From Rhizobium freirei PRF 81 (lineage in GTDB: Bacteria > Pseudomonadota > Alphaproteobacteria > Rhizobiales > Rhizobiaceae): DNA of 64,000 nucleotides. Position 1 is the first letter of the stretch. The number at the start of each line of letters is the position of its first letter. The stretch covers positions 1 through 64,000 of the forward strand of contig NZ_AQHN01000011.1 in assembly GCF_000359745.1 (NCBI RefSeq). Direction: 5' to 3'. Made by a program: the position numbers and the translations under genes. The notes beneath the pieces are model-generated. The model was not told where the DNA came from. It searched no databases and saw only the letters and a program-made list of their open reading frames with translations. Below are positions 55,989 through 64,000 of this stretch, piece after piece.

Positions 55989-57236
55989 TTAGGGCGCAAA
56001 CCGGCCCGGGCCATAGGCCGAAATATCGATGAACGGCTTCTCGCCGGTGATGAGTTCGGCAAGCACGCGGCCGGTCACCGGGCCGAGCGTCAGTCCGTGA
56101 TGCGCATGGCCGAAGGCAAACCACAGGCCGTTGTGCCGCGGCGCCTTGCCGATGATCGGCATCATATCCGGCGTGCAGGGGCGGGCGCCCATCCAGGGCT
56201 CTGGATCCAACCGTTCGCCGAGCGGGAAGGCGGCGCGGGCAAGCGCCTCGGCGCGATCGAGCTGCACCGGCGTTTTCGGCGCATCGCGCCGCGCAAATTC
56301 CGCACCAGTCGTCAGCCGAATGCCGCGGCTCATCGGCGCCAGCAGATAGCCGCGTTCGGCGTCCGCCGCCCAGTTGTTCAGGACCGCATTGCCTTCGACG
56401 GCATAGTGCATGTGATAGCCGCGCTTGACGCCGAGCGGGAAGGCATAGCCGAAGCGTTTCGTCACCAGATCGGCCCAGGGGCCGAGCGCCACGACGACGT
56501 CTTCCGCCTCGATGGATCCTTCCGCCGTCACCATTCTCCAGGCCGATCCGGACAGGCCGAGCGATACGGCGTCGCCCGTCGTCACGCGACCGCCGATGCT
56601 CTCGAAATAGCGGCGATAGGCTGATATCAGCCCATGCGGGTCGAGCACCGACCAGGGATCGAGCCAGCGCAGGGCGCCTGAAAAGCCGCCCCTCAGATGC
56701 GGTTCCGCCGCCGCGATCTCCGCGCTGCTCAACGCTTCGTAGCCGATCCCGAATTCCCGGTTGAGGCGCTCGGCCTCGGCAAATTCCGCGTCGCGCTTCT
56801 CGTTCGAGCGGTACAGCTCCAGCCAGCCGTTCTTGCGAATGAGTTCCTCGGCATGCGAGGCTTCGATCAGGTCGTTGTGCTCGCTGACGGAGTGCTCGAT
56901 CAGCGGCGCGTAGGCGCGCGAGATCATCTGATGGCGCTTCGTGTTCGAGTTCCACCAGTAGCGGGCAAGGAAGGCGATCTGCGAAGGCAGGGCGCGCAGG
57001 TGATAATGCGCATCGACGCGATTGTTGAGGGCGTAGCGCAGCAGCAGGCCGAATTGCTGCGGAAAGCCATAGGGCACCACGCCCTCGCGCTGGATGAGGC
57101 CGGCATTGCCGAAGGACGTTTCCCGGCCGGGCTCCCTCCTGTCGACGAGAACGACCTGGCGCCCGCGTCGCTGCAGATGGATTGCCGTCGAAACGCCGAC
57201 GATGCCGGCGCCGAGAACGATTGCGTCCTTTGTCAT
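55989..57236 (-). CDS. FAD-dependent D-amino acid dehydrogenase-like oxidoreductase
   Basis: 415 residues. N-terminal FAD motif DAIVLGAGIVGVSTAIHLQRRG (about 4-25), RRGREVVLVDRREPGRETSFGNAGLI-type ExxxRETSxxNA segment, C-terminal GARPCTPDMMPIIGKAPRHNGLWFAFGHAHHGLTLGPVTGR. This is the DadA/DAO family shape, with D-amino acid deamination the usual activity. Start at 57236 (AGGAT upstream). Substrate not readable; glycine/sarcosine-type oxidases are related. Confidence 0.82.
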   Translation of the reverse strand: MTKDAIVLGAGIVGVSTAIHLQRRGRQVVLVDRREPGRETSFGNAGLIQREGVVPYGFPQQFGLLLRYALNNRVDAHYHLRALPSQIAFLARYWWNSNTKRHQMISRAYAPLIEHSVSEHNDLIEASHAEELIRKNGWLELYRSNEKRDAEFAEAERLNREFGIGYEALSSAEIAAAEPHLRGGFSGALRWLDPWSVLDPHGLISAYRRYFESIGGRVTTGDAVSLGLSGSAWRMVTAEGSIEAEDVVVALGPWADLVTKRFGYAFPLGVKRGYHMHYAVEGNAVLNNWAADAERGYLLAPMSRGIRLTTGAEFARRDAPKTPVQLDRAEALARAAFPLGERLDPEPWMGARPCTPDMMPIIGKAPRHNGLWFAFGHAHHGLTLGPVTGRVLAELITGEKPFIDISAYGPGRFAP

Positions 57237-57366
57237 TTTATCCTGCTATCCGCGTGTTCATTGCATTTCGCGCGAATTCGCATGGAGATGGTTACCATCT
57301 GCGTGAGTTGCGCTCTAAGCACCGAAAATGCCTGCCAAATTTCGGCGGTGCAAATGAAAAATGCAG

Positions 57367-57867
57367 TCAGGTCGCAGTCTGTTTCAGACAGGCGTTCTCG
57401 GCGCGGATGCGGACCGTAAGAATGATGCCGTTCAGCAGCGAGAAGATCGCCGCATAGAGCGGCATGCCGAAGGAAAGCGGCAGGACGGCGATCTCGCCGA
57501 CGACGATCGCATAATTCGGATGACGCAGGAAACGATAGGGACCTCCCGTCACAAGAGGGGCATTGGGCAGCGTAATGATCCGCGTCGTCCATCGTTCCTT
57601 CAGCGTCGCCAAGACCCAGAGGCGCAATCCCTGCAGCACCATGAACAGCAGGAACCAGGCGAGGACGACCGGCCTGCCAATGGCGAGCAGCCAAAGACCT
57701 GCCAGCCAGGCGGCATGCATCGCCACCATGAAGGGGTAGTGTTCGGGCGCATGTTCCCTGCCGCCGCGGGCGAGAAGGGCGGCGGTGTTGCGCCTGGCAT
57801 AGATCAGTTCGGCCAGACGCTGCAGCGTCACAAATGTCAGAAGGGCGATCGAGGGCCATAGCATCAT
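57367..57867 (-). CDS. Isoprenylcysteine carboxyl methyltransferase-family protein
   Basis: 166 residues, integral membrane, about five hydrophobic segments. The ICMT C-terminal signature is RFLRHPNYAIVVGEIAVLPL (about 113-132, with the HPNY box that binds SAM). Overlaps the polyketide synthase gene by 4 bases (ATGA), so the two are translated together. In comparable bacterial pairs the methyltransferase O-methylates the alkylpyrone product of a type III synthase; here this is inference. Confidence 0.8.
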   Translation of the reverse strand: MMLWPSIALLTFVTLQRLAELIYARRNTAALLARGGREHAPEHYPFMVAMHAAWLAGLWLLAIGRPVVLAWFLLFMVLQGLRLWVLATLKERWTTRIITLPNAPLVTGGPYRFLRHPNYAIVVGEIAVLPLSFGMPLYAAIFSLLNGIILTVRIRAENACLKQTAT

Positions 57868-58916
57868 GCGACCCTCTTCAACGTGATGCAGCTTGCCGAG
57901 AAGCCGGGACCCAAGGCAAGCAGGGCCGAACGTTGCGGCAGTCCCGCTGCGATCGCCCGCTCCAGCACGAACAGCACCGTGGGGGAGGACATGTTGCCGT
58001 AGTCGCCGATCACCTCCCGCTCGATATCGAGCGAGCCCTCGTCGAGATGGAGTGCACTCTCCAGCGCCGCAAGCACTTTGGCGCCGCCGGGATGGCAGAT
58101 GAAGCGGTCTATATCCGAAAGCGAAAGCCCGGCGCGGTCGAGAATGCCGGCGACTGCGCTCCTGAGATGCGCCTCGGCAAAGACCGGCAGCGATTGTTCC
58201 AGGATGATGCCGAAGCCCGTATCGTCGATCTTCCAGCCCATGATGCCGAGGCTGTCAGGGAAGAGATGTTCTCCGGTCGATTCGATTTCGACGATGCCAC
58301 TCTCACCGGCTCGCAAGACGCAGGCCGCCCCGCCATCGCCGAACAGGGCCGTGGCGATGATGTTGGGTCTCGTCAGTTCGTCCAGGCGGAAGGCGAGCGA
58401 GCAAAGCTCGATCGCGACGAAAAGCACGATGGCGCCGGGCCGGCTTTTCGCCAACTTCGTCGCGATGGCGAGACCGGAAACGCCCGCCGCGCAGCCGAGC
58501 CCGAAGATCGGCACGCGCTCGATATCGCGGCGGAAGCCCATCTTTCCCGCCAGCCGTGCCTCGAGGCTTGGGGTCGCTAACCCGGTCGAGGAAACTGTGA
58601 CGATGCAATCCACCTGATGAGCCTCAACGCCGGCGCGTTGCAGCGCCTTTGTCGCGGCTCGCTGAAAGAGCTCGGTTGCGACCTCGGTATAAGCCGTCAT
58701 GCGGTCCTCCCAGCCATGCGGCTCTTCGAACCAGGAAAGCGGCCGCGCCACATGGCGTTTGCGAATGCCGGTGCTTTCGAACACGCGGGCAAGATATTTG
58801 AAGTCTTGAAATCGATCCGAGAACAGGCGGCTTGCCGTCTCTGCTGCGTCCGTTTGGAGGATGATGTTATCGGGCACGGCGACGGCGAGGCTTACAAGTT
58901 TGACTGTTGCGGTCAC
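57864..58916 (-). CDS. Type III polyketide synthase (chalcone synthase-like)
   Basis: 350 residues from a GTG start at 58916 with AGGAG 6-7 nt upstream. The KAS III-type fold has all three catalytic residues: Cys142 (FGLGCAAGVSGLA), His275 (FICHPGGAKVLAALES) and Asn308 (YGNMSSPTVLFVLERA). Condenses malonyl units on an acyl or aryl starter; without homology search the starter and ring form are unknown, although long-chain alkylpyrones or alkylresorcinols are typical for bacterial types of this length. Forms an operon with the ICMT-family gene. Confidence 0.92.
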   Translation of the reverse strand: MTATVKLVSLAVAVPDNIILQTDAAETASRLFSDRFQDFKYLARVFESTGIRKRHVARPLSWFEEPHGWEDRMTAYTEVATELFQRAATKALQRAGVEAHQVDCIVTVSSTGLATPSLEARLAGKMGFRRDIERVPIFGLGCAAGVSGLAIATKLAKSRPGAIVLFVAIELCSLAFRLDELTRPNIIATALFGDGGAACVLRAGESGIVEIESTGEHLFPDSLGIMGWKIDDTGFGIILEQSLPVFAEAHLRSAVAGILDRAGLSLSDIDRFICHPGGAKVLAALESALHLDEGSLDIEREVIGDYGNMSSPTVLFVLERAIAAGLPQRSALLALGPGFSASCITLKRVA

Positions 58917-58991
58917 GGGTTTCTCCTGCTGCCCTTGAGGGGCCGTGAGACGAAAACACGCGATAGCGACAGTCTATTCGATGCTGGAGCG

Positions 58992-59007
58992 GTCACGAAA
59001 CAGTGAC
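58992..59007. promoter_or_regulatory. Inverted repeat upstream of the polyketide synthase gene
   Basis: GTCAC-GAAACA-GTGAC, 76 bp upstream of the synthase start codon. Symmetric enough to be an operator; no cognate regulator is adjacent. Confidence 0.35.
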
Positions 59008-59114
59008 GACATTCACAGATCGGCCGTGCGAAAAATATTCTGAAGCGACCCGAATAAATGCTGCAGACGGTGTGTTCTCCCCTCGCAACGTTCATTTTGC
59101 CAAGGAGACATTCC

Positions 59115-59657
59115 ATGACGACCAAAGTATTTCGCCTGGCTTCCATCGCGCTCGGCGCAAGCCTGACCCTCGGCGCTTTCGCCCTTCCTGTCTTGGCTGC
59201 CGGCAACGATTCGAGCACGACGCCGACCTGCAAGAAGGGCGAGATCTACGATCAGAAGGCGAAGAAGTGCGTCAAGCAGCAAGGCGCCAACATCACGGAC
59301 GAAAACCGTGCCGACTACGCCTATTCTCTGGCCAAGAAGGATCATCGCTATCAGGAAGCCTTGGCGGTTCTGGATACGATGACGAACCCGAACACGGCGG
59401 AGGCGCTGAACTATCGCGGCTATGCGACCCGCAAGCTCGGCCGCACGGATGAAGGCATTTCCTACTACCAGAAGTCGGTTGCCATGGACCCGAAATATAC
59501 GCTTGTTCGCGAATATCTCGGTGAAGCCTATGTCATCAAGGGTCAGATGGATCTCGCCAATGACCAGCTGAGCACGATCAAGACGCTCTGCGGCAACACG
59601 ACTTGCGAGGAATATCGCGACCTTCACGCTGCGATCCTCAATCCATCGAGCCTTTGA
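59115..59657 (+). CDS. Exported TPR-repeat protein
   Basis: 180 residues from the ATG at 59115 (AAGGAG 7 nt upstream). Signal peptide MTTKVFRLASIALGASLTLGAFALPVLAA. A short CKKGEIYDQKAKKCVKQQ segment with two Cys follows, then about two TPR-type helical hairpins (ALNYRGYATRKLGRTDEGISYYQKSV, REYLGEAYVIKGQMDLANDQL) and another Cys pair near the end (LCGNTTCEEY). Located 54 bp upstream of the sigma factor gene and possibly in its regulon. Partner unknown. Confidence 0.8.
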   Translation: MTTKVFRLASIALGASLTLGAFALPVLAAGNDSSTTPTCKKGEIYDQKAKKCVKQQGANITDENRADYAYSLAKKDHRYQEALAVLDTMTNPNTAEALNYRGYATRKLGRTDEGISYYQKSVAMDPKYTLVREYLGEAYVIKGQMDLANDQLSTIKTLCGNTTCEEYRDLHAAILNPSSL

Positions 59658-59711
59658 GGTTTGGGATCGGCGCAGCCATGACTATCACCAGCAGGGAGCT
59701 TTGCGAGAGAT

Positions 59712-60365
59712 ATGGGAGTGATGCCGGTCGCTCGTGGCGCGATTTCTGCTTATAGTCGGGCTGCAACGGAGCCGCCGAAAAGTGCGGCGGCTCCCGGATG
59801 CGCGAATGCCGTGGAGGATGCCATAGCGAGCGAAGAGGATATCAGGACGGGCCTGTCCCAGCATCTGACGCGGCTGTGGCGCTATGGTGTGGTGCTGTCG
59901 CGCCAGCGCGACGTGGCCGACGATCTCGTGCAGGCGACCTGCGTCAGGGCGCTGGAGCGGGCGGCGCAATTTACATCGGGCACGCGACTGGATCGCTGGC
60001 TCTTCGCCATCCTCCATTCGATATGGCTGAACGAAGTTCGTTCGCGCCGGGTACGCATGGGACATGGCTTCGTCGATGCCGATGAGACGCTGGTTTTCGA
60101 CGGTGCCCGCGAGACCGAAACGCACATCCTGGCGGGACAGGTGCTGCAGCGGGTTCAGGCGCTGCCCGAGGCGCAGCGCACGGCCGTGTTTCTGGCCTAT
60201 GTCGAGGGGCTTTCCTATCGCGAGGTGGCGGAAGTCCTGAGTGTGCCGATCGGCACCGTCATGAGCCGGCTGGCGGCGGCGCGGGCGAAACTCGCCGATG
60301 GCATGGGGGTGGCGAGCGACGGAACACCTTCTGGAGGTGGGCGACTGGGGAATGGAAATGAGTGA
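59712..60365 (+). CDS. ECF-type RNA polymerase sigma factor
   Basis: 217 residues. Region 2: RDVADDLVQATCVRALERAAQF, RLDRWLFAILHSIWLNEVRSR; region 4: LPEAQRTAVFLAYVEGLSYREVAEVLSVPIGTVMSRLAAARAKL. Gly-rich C-terminal tail. Overlaps the anti-sigma gene by 8 bp. Upstream, the stretch CCGAATAAATGCTGCAGACGG near 59050 might be an ECF-type promoter in front of the TPR gene, in which case the three genes form a unit. Confidence 0.88.
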   Translation: MGVMPVARGAISAYSRAATEPPKSAAAPGCANAVEDAIASEEDIRTGLSQHLTRLWRYGVVLSRQRDVADDLVQATCVRALERAAQFTSGTRLDRWLFAILHSIWLNEVRSRRVRMGHGFVDADETLVFDGARETETHILAGQVLQRVQALPEAQRTAVFLAYVEGLSYREVAEVLSVPIGTVMSRLAAARAKLADGMGVASDGTPSGGGRLGNGNE

Positions 60366-61161
60366 ATTGAACAAAGGACACATGCCCACGGACGAGCAGC
60401 TCACCGCCTTCATCGATGGCGAGTTGGATGCCGCCGACCGGGAATGGATCGAACGATTGATCGCCGGCGACGCGCGCGTGGCGGAGCGTTTCGATTTCCT
60501 GGCGCGCGGCACCCTGCCATTCAGGGAGGCATTCGATCCGATGCTTGCCGAGGCGCCTGCTGCGAAGCTGGAAGCCATGCTTGCTGCTATCGCTGCAATG
60601 GAGAAACCAGAGGCTCGCGCCGCTGGCATCGGCCGCCGGGGCTTCCTAGCGGCTGTTGCCGCAAGCTTCGTCGCCGCCATTGCCATCGACCGCGCCGTGA
60701 TCGGCCTCGGCCATGGGCTTTCGAAGCCGGATGAAGACGGCGAATGGCGTGCCGCGGTTGCCGAATATCTTTCCCTCTATACGGCCGACACCTTGAGCGG
60801 CCCGTCCGGCGATCATGCCCAGCAGGTTGCGCAACTGGGCGAAGTCGGGACGAAGCTCGGCTTGGCGCTGGCGCCGGAAGCCATCGCCATGCCGGGCGTT
60901 GAATTCAAGCGCGCCCAGATCCTGAATTACGACAGCAGGCCTCTGGCTCAGATCGCTTATCTCGATCCGGAAAGCGGCCCGCTGGCTCTTTGCATCGTCC
61001 AATCGGCAAGGGGTGCAACTGCGCCGGACATGGAAAGCCGTCGTGGCATGAATATCGTCTACTGGTCGAGCGCCACCCACGCCTTCATGCTGATCGGCCA
61101 CGCTCCGATCGATCGGATTCAGCAACTTGCGGATGAGGTAAGGGCGCGCCTGGTCGCCTGA
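60358..61161 (+). CDS. Anti-sigma factor, membrane-anchored
   Basis: 267 residues from the ATG at 60358 (GGGGA upstream; 60352 is possible). N-terminal cytoplasmic domain TDEQLTAFIDGELDAADREW (about 11-30), without the HxxxCxxC zinc motif; then RRGFLAAVAASFVAAIAI (about 93-110) as the membrane segment and a 150-residue periplasmic sensor domain (HAQQVAQLGEVGTKLGLALAP, NIVYWSSATHAFMLIG). It is the probable repressor of the upstream sigma factor. Activating signal unknown. Confidence 0.85.
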   Translation: MSELNKGHMPTDEQLTAFIDGELDAADREWIERLIAGDARVAERFDFLARGTLPFREAFDPMLAEAPAAKLEAMLAAIAAMEKPEARAAGIGRRGFLAAVAASFVAAIAIDRAVIGLGHGLSKPDEDGEWRAAVAEYLSLYTADTLSGPSGDHAQQVAQLGEVGTKLGLALAPEAIAMPGVEFKRAQILNYDSRPLAQIAYLDPESGPLALCIVQSARGATAPDMESRRGMNIVYWSSATHAFMLIGHAPIDRIQQLADEVRARLVA

Positions 61162-61205
61162 CGGCTGCTCCGGATACACCCAAACTGGCGTGATTCAAAA
61201 AGAAT

Positions 61206-61234
61206 TTGGCGAAAACCCATCCTGCTGGTATTCT
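61206..61234 (+). promoter_or_regulatory. Putative sigma-70 promoter of ppx
   Basis: TTGGCG, 17-bp spacer, TATTCT, about 70 bp upstream of the ppx GTG start. Confidence 0.4.
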
Positions 61235-61305
61235 TTGCCCAACGAAAATCGAACGAGTGCCAGCAGCATGCCTCAGGGCCTTGCGCGGCGCGGTGGAAAA
61301 GATAC

Positions 61306-62883
61306 GTGAGTGACCCCGATAGCGGCCAAGCGCTGCAGGCAGACGGGGCGTCGGCAGCAGAGCGCAGGAAGGGTAAATCCTCCCGGCGCGCGAAGCGTAA
61401 GCGCGGCCATGGCCGCCCGAACGCTCATTCTGCGGAGGCCAGCCAGGCAGGCAAGTCCAGCCAGGCGGCGATGCGCCCAGTGGAAGATGAGGCCGGTTCT
61501 CCGGCCAAAAAGCGTAAGCGCCGACGCCGTGCTCGCGGTGGAGCACAAGGTGATGCGCAATCTTCCTCCCAGACACAGCAACCTGCATCAACGGCCGAGC
61601 ATCGCGCAGCGGCGGATCATGGCCATCGGTCATCGCACAAGAGCGGCAAGAATAGGCGCAAGCATCGCAGCAAGCGCGGCCTGCAGGGCCGGCCGCTGGC
61701 GCATGAAAAAACCGCGCAATTCGTAGCTCCCACAAGCACGTCAGCGAACACGCAAGCGCCGGCTCACGACGATCACCGCCAGGTCAGGCAATCGCAGCCG
61801 CGACGTGAAGGCCAGGGGCAGCATCACTATGCCGAGGCCGATTCCCGCCCGCTCGACCTCTATGCCGCCCTCGATCTCGGCACCAACAATTGCCGCCTGC
61901 TGATCGCGCAGCCGACCCGCCCCGGGCAGTTCCGGGTTGTCGATGCCTTTTCCCGCATCGTGCGTCTCGGCGAAGGACTTGGCGCCAGCGGGCGCCTCTC
62001 GGGCGACGCCATGGATCGGGCTGTCGAGGCCTTGCGGATCTGCGCCGCCAAGCTGAAGACACGGGAAATCCGCCGTATGCGGCTGATCGCGACCGAGGCC
62101 TGCCGGGCGGCGGACAACGGCGAGGCCTTCCTTGAGCGCGTCACCACCGAGACTGGACTGCAGCTTGAGATCATCGATCGCGAGACCGAGGCTCGGCTTG
62201 CCGTTTCCGGCTGTTCCTCGCTGGTGGGACCGGAGGCGCGCTCCGTCGTGCTGTTCGATATCGGCGGCGGCTCTTCCGAGATCGCCGTTATCCGCATCGG
62301 CGAGAATCGCTCCAGCCGGCTTGCCAATCACATCACCCATTGGACCTCGCTGCCCGTTGGCGTCGTGACGCTCTCGGAACGGCACGGCGGGCGCGATGTG
62401 ACGCCGGAGCTGTTCGAGACGATGGTGTGCGAAGTTCAGCGCATGCTCGAGCGTTTCGATTGCCCGCCCGTGCAGGGAGCGGCGCGCGACAGCGCCGACT
62501 TCCATCTGATCGGTACGTCCGGTACGGTGACGACGCTTGCCGGCGTTCATCTCGATCTGCCGCGCTACGATCGGCGCCGGGTGGACGGTGTCTGGCTGTC
62601 GGACGACGAAGTGAGCGCGATGCAGGCCAAGCTGCTGTCCTGGGATTTCGCCGGCCGCGCCGCCAATCCCTGCATCGGTCCGGATCGCGCCGACCTGGTT
62701 CTGGCGGGCTGCGCCATTCTGGAGGCGATCCGCCGCCGCTGGCCGAGCCCACGCATGCGCGTTGCCGATCGCGGCCTGCGCGAAGGGTTGCTGACTGACA
62801 TGATGGCGGACGACGGTGTGTGGCGGCGAGGCCGCTCGCGCCGGGGTCATCGACCGAGGGATATGAAGGGGCCGCAGACGTGA
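61306..62883 (+). CDS. ppx: Ppx/GppA-family phosphatase with basic N-terminal extension
   Basis: 525 residues from a GTG at 61306. About 185 N-terminal residues are low complexity, very rich in Lys/Arg/Ser/Ala/Gln ([34 protein letters not shown]) and absent from standard Ppx (about 310-500). The catalytic domain starts at [19 protein letters not shown] (about 184-202), with [15 protein letters not shown] and [11 protein letters not shown]; polyphosphate or pppGpp hydrolysis is the family role. Its stop overlaps the rlmE GTG start, tying it to ribosome maturation. Confidence 0.88.
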   Translation: MSDPDSGQALQADGASAAERRKGKSSRRAKRKRGHGRPNAHSAEASQAGKSSQAAMRPVEDEAGSPAKKRKRRRRARGGAQGDAQSSSQTQQPASTAEHRAAADHGHRSSHKSGKNRRKHRSKRGLQGRPLAHEKTAQFVAPTSTSANTQAPAHDDHRQVRQSQPRREGQGQHHYAEADSRPLDLYAALDLGTNNCRLLIAQPTRPGQFRVVDAFSRIVRLGEGLGASGRLSGDAMDRAVEALRICAAKLKTREIRRMRLIATEACRAADNGEAFLERVTTETGLQLEIIDRETEARLAVSGCSSLVGPEARSVVLFDIGGGSSEIAVIRIGENRSSRLANHITHWTSLPVGVVTLSERHGGRDVTPELFETMVCEVQRMLERFDCPPVQGAARDSADFHLIGTSGTVTTLAGVHLDLPRYDRRRVDGVWLSDDEVSAMQAKLLSWDFAGRAANPCIGPDRADLVLAGCAILEAIRRRWPSPRMRVADRGLREGLLTDMMADDGVWRRGRSRRGHRPRDMKGPQT

Positions 62884-63599
62884 CCAAGCCAACCATCGCC
62901 GGCAACCGGACGGGCCGAAAGCTCGGCCAGCGCGTCAAGAAAAAGAAGCTGAAGGCCTCGTCGCGGCAATGGCTGCAGCGGCACATCAACGATCCCTATG
63001 TGCAGCGCGCCCAGCTCGAAGGCTACCGCGCCCGTGCCGCCTTCAAGTTGCTGGAGATCGACGAGAAGCATCAGATCCTGAAGGGCGCGCGCCGCATCAT
63101 CGACCTGGGGGCAGCTCCGGGCAGCTGGTCGCAGATTGCCGCCAAGGTGACCGATTCGACCGAAGAGGATATCCGCGTCGCGGCCATCGACTTCCTGGAA
63201 ATGGCGCCGATCCCCGGCGTAACGATCCTGCAGCTTGATTTCCTTGATCCGGAGGCGCCGCAGCGGCTGATCGATGCGGTCGGCGGCACGCCGGATCTTG
63301 TCATTTCCGATATGGCGGCGCCGACGACCGGCCATCACCGCACCGATCACCTGCGGACCATGCATCTTTGCGAAGTCGCAGCCCATTTCGCCGTCGAGGT
63401 GCTGGCGGAAGGCGGGCATTTCCTTGCCAAGACATTCCAGGGTGGCACGGAGCGCGATCTCTTGACCTTCCTCAAGCAGAATTTCCGCCAGGTCATCCAT
63501 GTGAAGCCGGGGGCATCCAGAGCCGAATCGGTCGAAATGTTCCTGCTGGCGAAGGGCTTTAAGGGACGCAAGGCAGATGAGGAAATAGCAGAGGCTTGA
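62880..63599 (+). CDS. rlmE: 23S rRNA 2'-O-ribose methyltransferase RlmE (FtsJ/RrmJ)
   Basis: 239 residues from the GTG at 62880, which overlaps the ppx stop (GTGA). Methylates U2552 of 23S rRNA. Basic N-terminus ([18 protein letters not shown]), [22 protein letters not shown]-binding [18 protein letters not shown] (about 74-91), catalytic [48 protein letters not shown]. Promoterless appearance; co-transcribed with ppx. Confidence 0.94.
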   Translation: MTKPTIAGNRTGRKLGQRVKKKKLKASSRQWLQRHINDPYVQRAQLEGYRARAAFKLLEIDEKHQILKGARRIIDLGAAPGSWSQIAAKVTDSTEEDIRVAAIDFLEMAPIPGVTILQLDFLDPEAPQRLIDAVGGTPDLVISDMAAPTTGHHRTDHLRTMHLCEVAAHFAVEVLAEGGHFLAKTFQGGTERDLLTFLKQNFRQVIHVKPGASRAESVEMFLLAKGFKGRKADEEIAEA

Positions 63600-63664
63600 T
63601 CTGACAGTCTTTTTCGTTCGATGATGCCGCTTCCCAAGGCATCACGGACGATCAAGACACAATC

Positions 63665-64000
63665 ATGCTTCTCTACATAACGCTCGGTTCCAACGACATC
63701 CCTCGCTCGCAAGACTTCTACGACGCGGTTCTGCCCGTGCTCGGCTATCGGCGTCAGCGCGAATCGGACGAGGAAATCGGCTACGCCGCCGATGGCGACA
63801 CCCGTTGCAGGTTCTGGGTGGTGAGGCCTTATAATCAAAAGGCGGCAACCATCGGAAACGGCTCCATGGTCGCTTTGCACGCGGAAAGCCGTGCTGATGT
63901 CGATACCTTCTACGCCGCGGCTCTCGCCCATGGCGGCACGGATGAGGGCAAGCCGGGCCTGCGCTCCTTCCATGCCAATTTCTACGCGGCCTATGTCCGC
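63665..64000 (+). CDS. VOC-family protein, truncated by the window end
   Basis: At least 112 residues, continuing past the edge. Start ATG at 63665: MLLYITLGSNDIPRSQDFYD, then LPVLGYRRQRESDEEIGYA and HAESRADVDTFYAAALAHGG. Single glyoxalase-type module, typically 125-130 residues. Weak RBS, 65 bp after rlmE. Function not assignable. Confidence 0.75.
   Translation, partial: MLLYITLGSNDIPRSQDFYDAVLPVLGYRRQRESDEEIGYAADGDTRCRFWVVRPYNQKAATIGNGSMVALHAESRADVDTFYAAALAHGGTDEGKPGLRSFHANFYAAYVR

Noticed and set aside
63347..63973. 208-codon minus-strand frame over rlmE and the VOC gene
   Set aside because: Antisense of two supported genes with no recognisable domain.

Overview
The window reads as chromosomal DNA of a Rhizobiaceae alphaproteobacterium, most likely genus Rhizobium or a close relative such as Sinorhizobium. 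The basis is the high-GC coding style and several linked gene sets that I recall from rhizobial chromosomes: the alpha-glucoside operon beside zwf-pgl-edd, potFGHI beside an acetoacetyl-CoA synthetase, a CbrA-type kinase beside a phasin, and rirA beside dppABCDF. I see no insertion sequence, prophage, integrase, CRISPR array or rRNA operon. Almost all of the window is intact, densely packed housekeeping and nutrient-uptake genes.

Layout. 0.1-8 kb: alpha-glucoside (sucrose/trehalose/maltose type) utilisation, with LacI regulator aglR divergent from aglEFGAK and two matching LacI-type operators between them. 8-10.2 kb: PilZ-like protein, TetR regulator and a lipoprotein. 10.3-14.5 kb: zwf-pgl-edd (minus strand), the Entner-Doudoroff entry; gntK at 55.5 kb feeds gluconate into the same route. 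14.6-17.3 kb: puuA-puuB-like polyamine breakdown. 17.5-23.7 kb: BaiN-type flavoprotein, ankyrin protein, a chemoreceptor with a very long helical periplasmic domain, and a LysR regulator. 23.8-28.1 kb: potFGHI polyamine importer. 28.1-37 kb: AsmA-family protein, acetoacetyl-CoA synthetase (PHB/ketone metabolism), DEAD-box RNA helicase, two small ABM-type proteins, a YcxB-like membrane protein and a LysR regulator.

37-42 kb: a large CbrA/PdhS-type sensor kinase with a consensus CtrA box upstream, a phasin with a striking TGC-rich palindrome over its promoter, and tRNA-His of the alphaproteobacterial type without G-1. 42-46.3 kb: acetyltransferase, two very short ORFs, and LysR/mmsA divergent around a long inverted repeat. 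46.5-49.3 kb: DUF898 membrane protein overlapping an M48 peptidase, then rirA with an IRO-box-like site. 49.6-55.2 kb: dppABCDF dipeptide/haem-type importer. 55.4-59 kb: gluconokinase, a DadA-like oxidase and an overlapping type III polyketide synthase / isoprenylcysteine-methyltransferase-family pair. 59.1-64 kb: secreted TPR protein, ECF sigma and anti-sigma, Ppx/GppA phosphatase with a basic N-terminal extension coupled to rlmE, and a truncated VOC protein at the window edge.

The metabolic theme is uptake and catabolism of plant- and soil-derived carbon and nitrogen (alpha-glucosides, polyamines, peptides, gluconate, myo-inositol/valine products) with storage-polymer handling. The most interesting unexplained material is regulatory: promoter palindromes, a four-copy dispersed palindromic repeat with one copy inside the pot operon, intra-operon hairpins, and the polyketide pair whose product is unknown. 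All names come from reading the sequence; no database search was possible.
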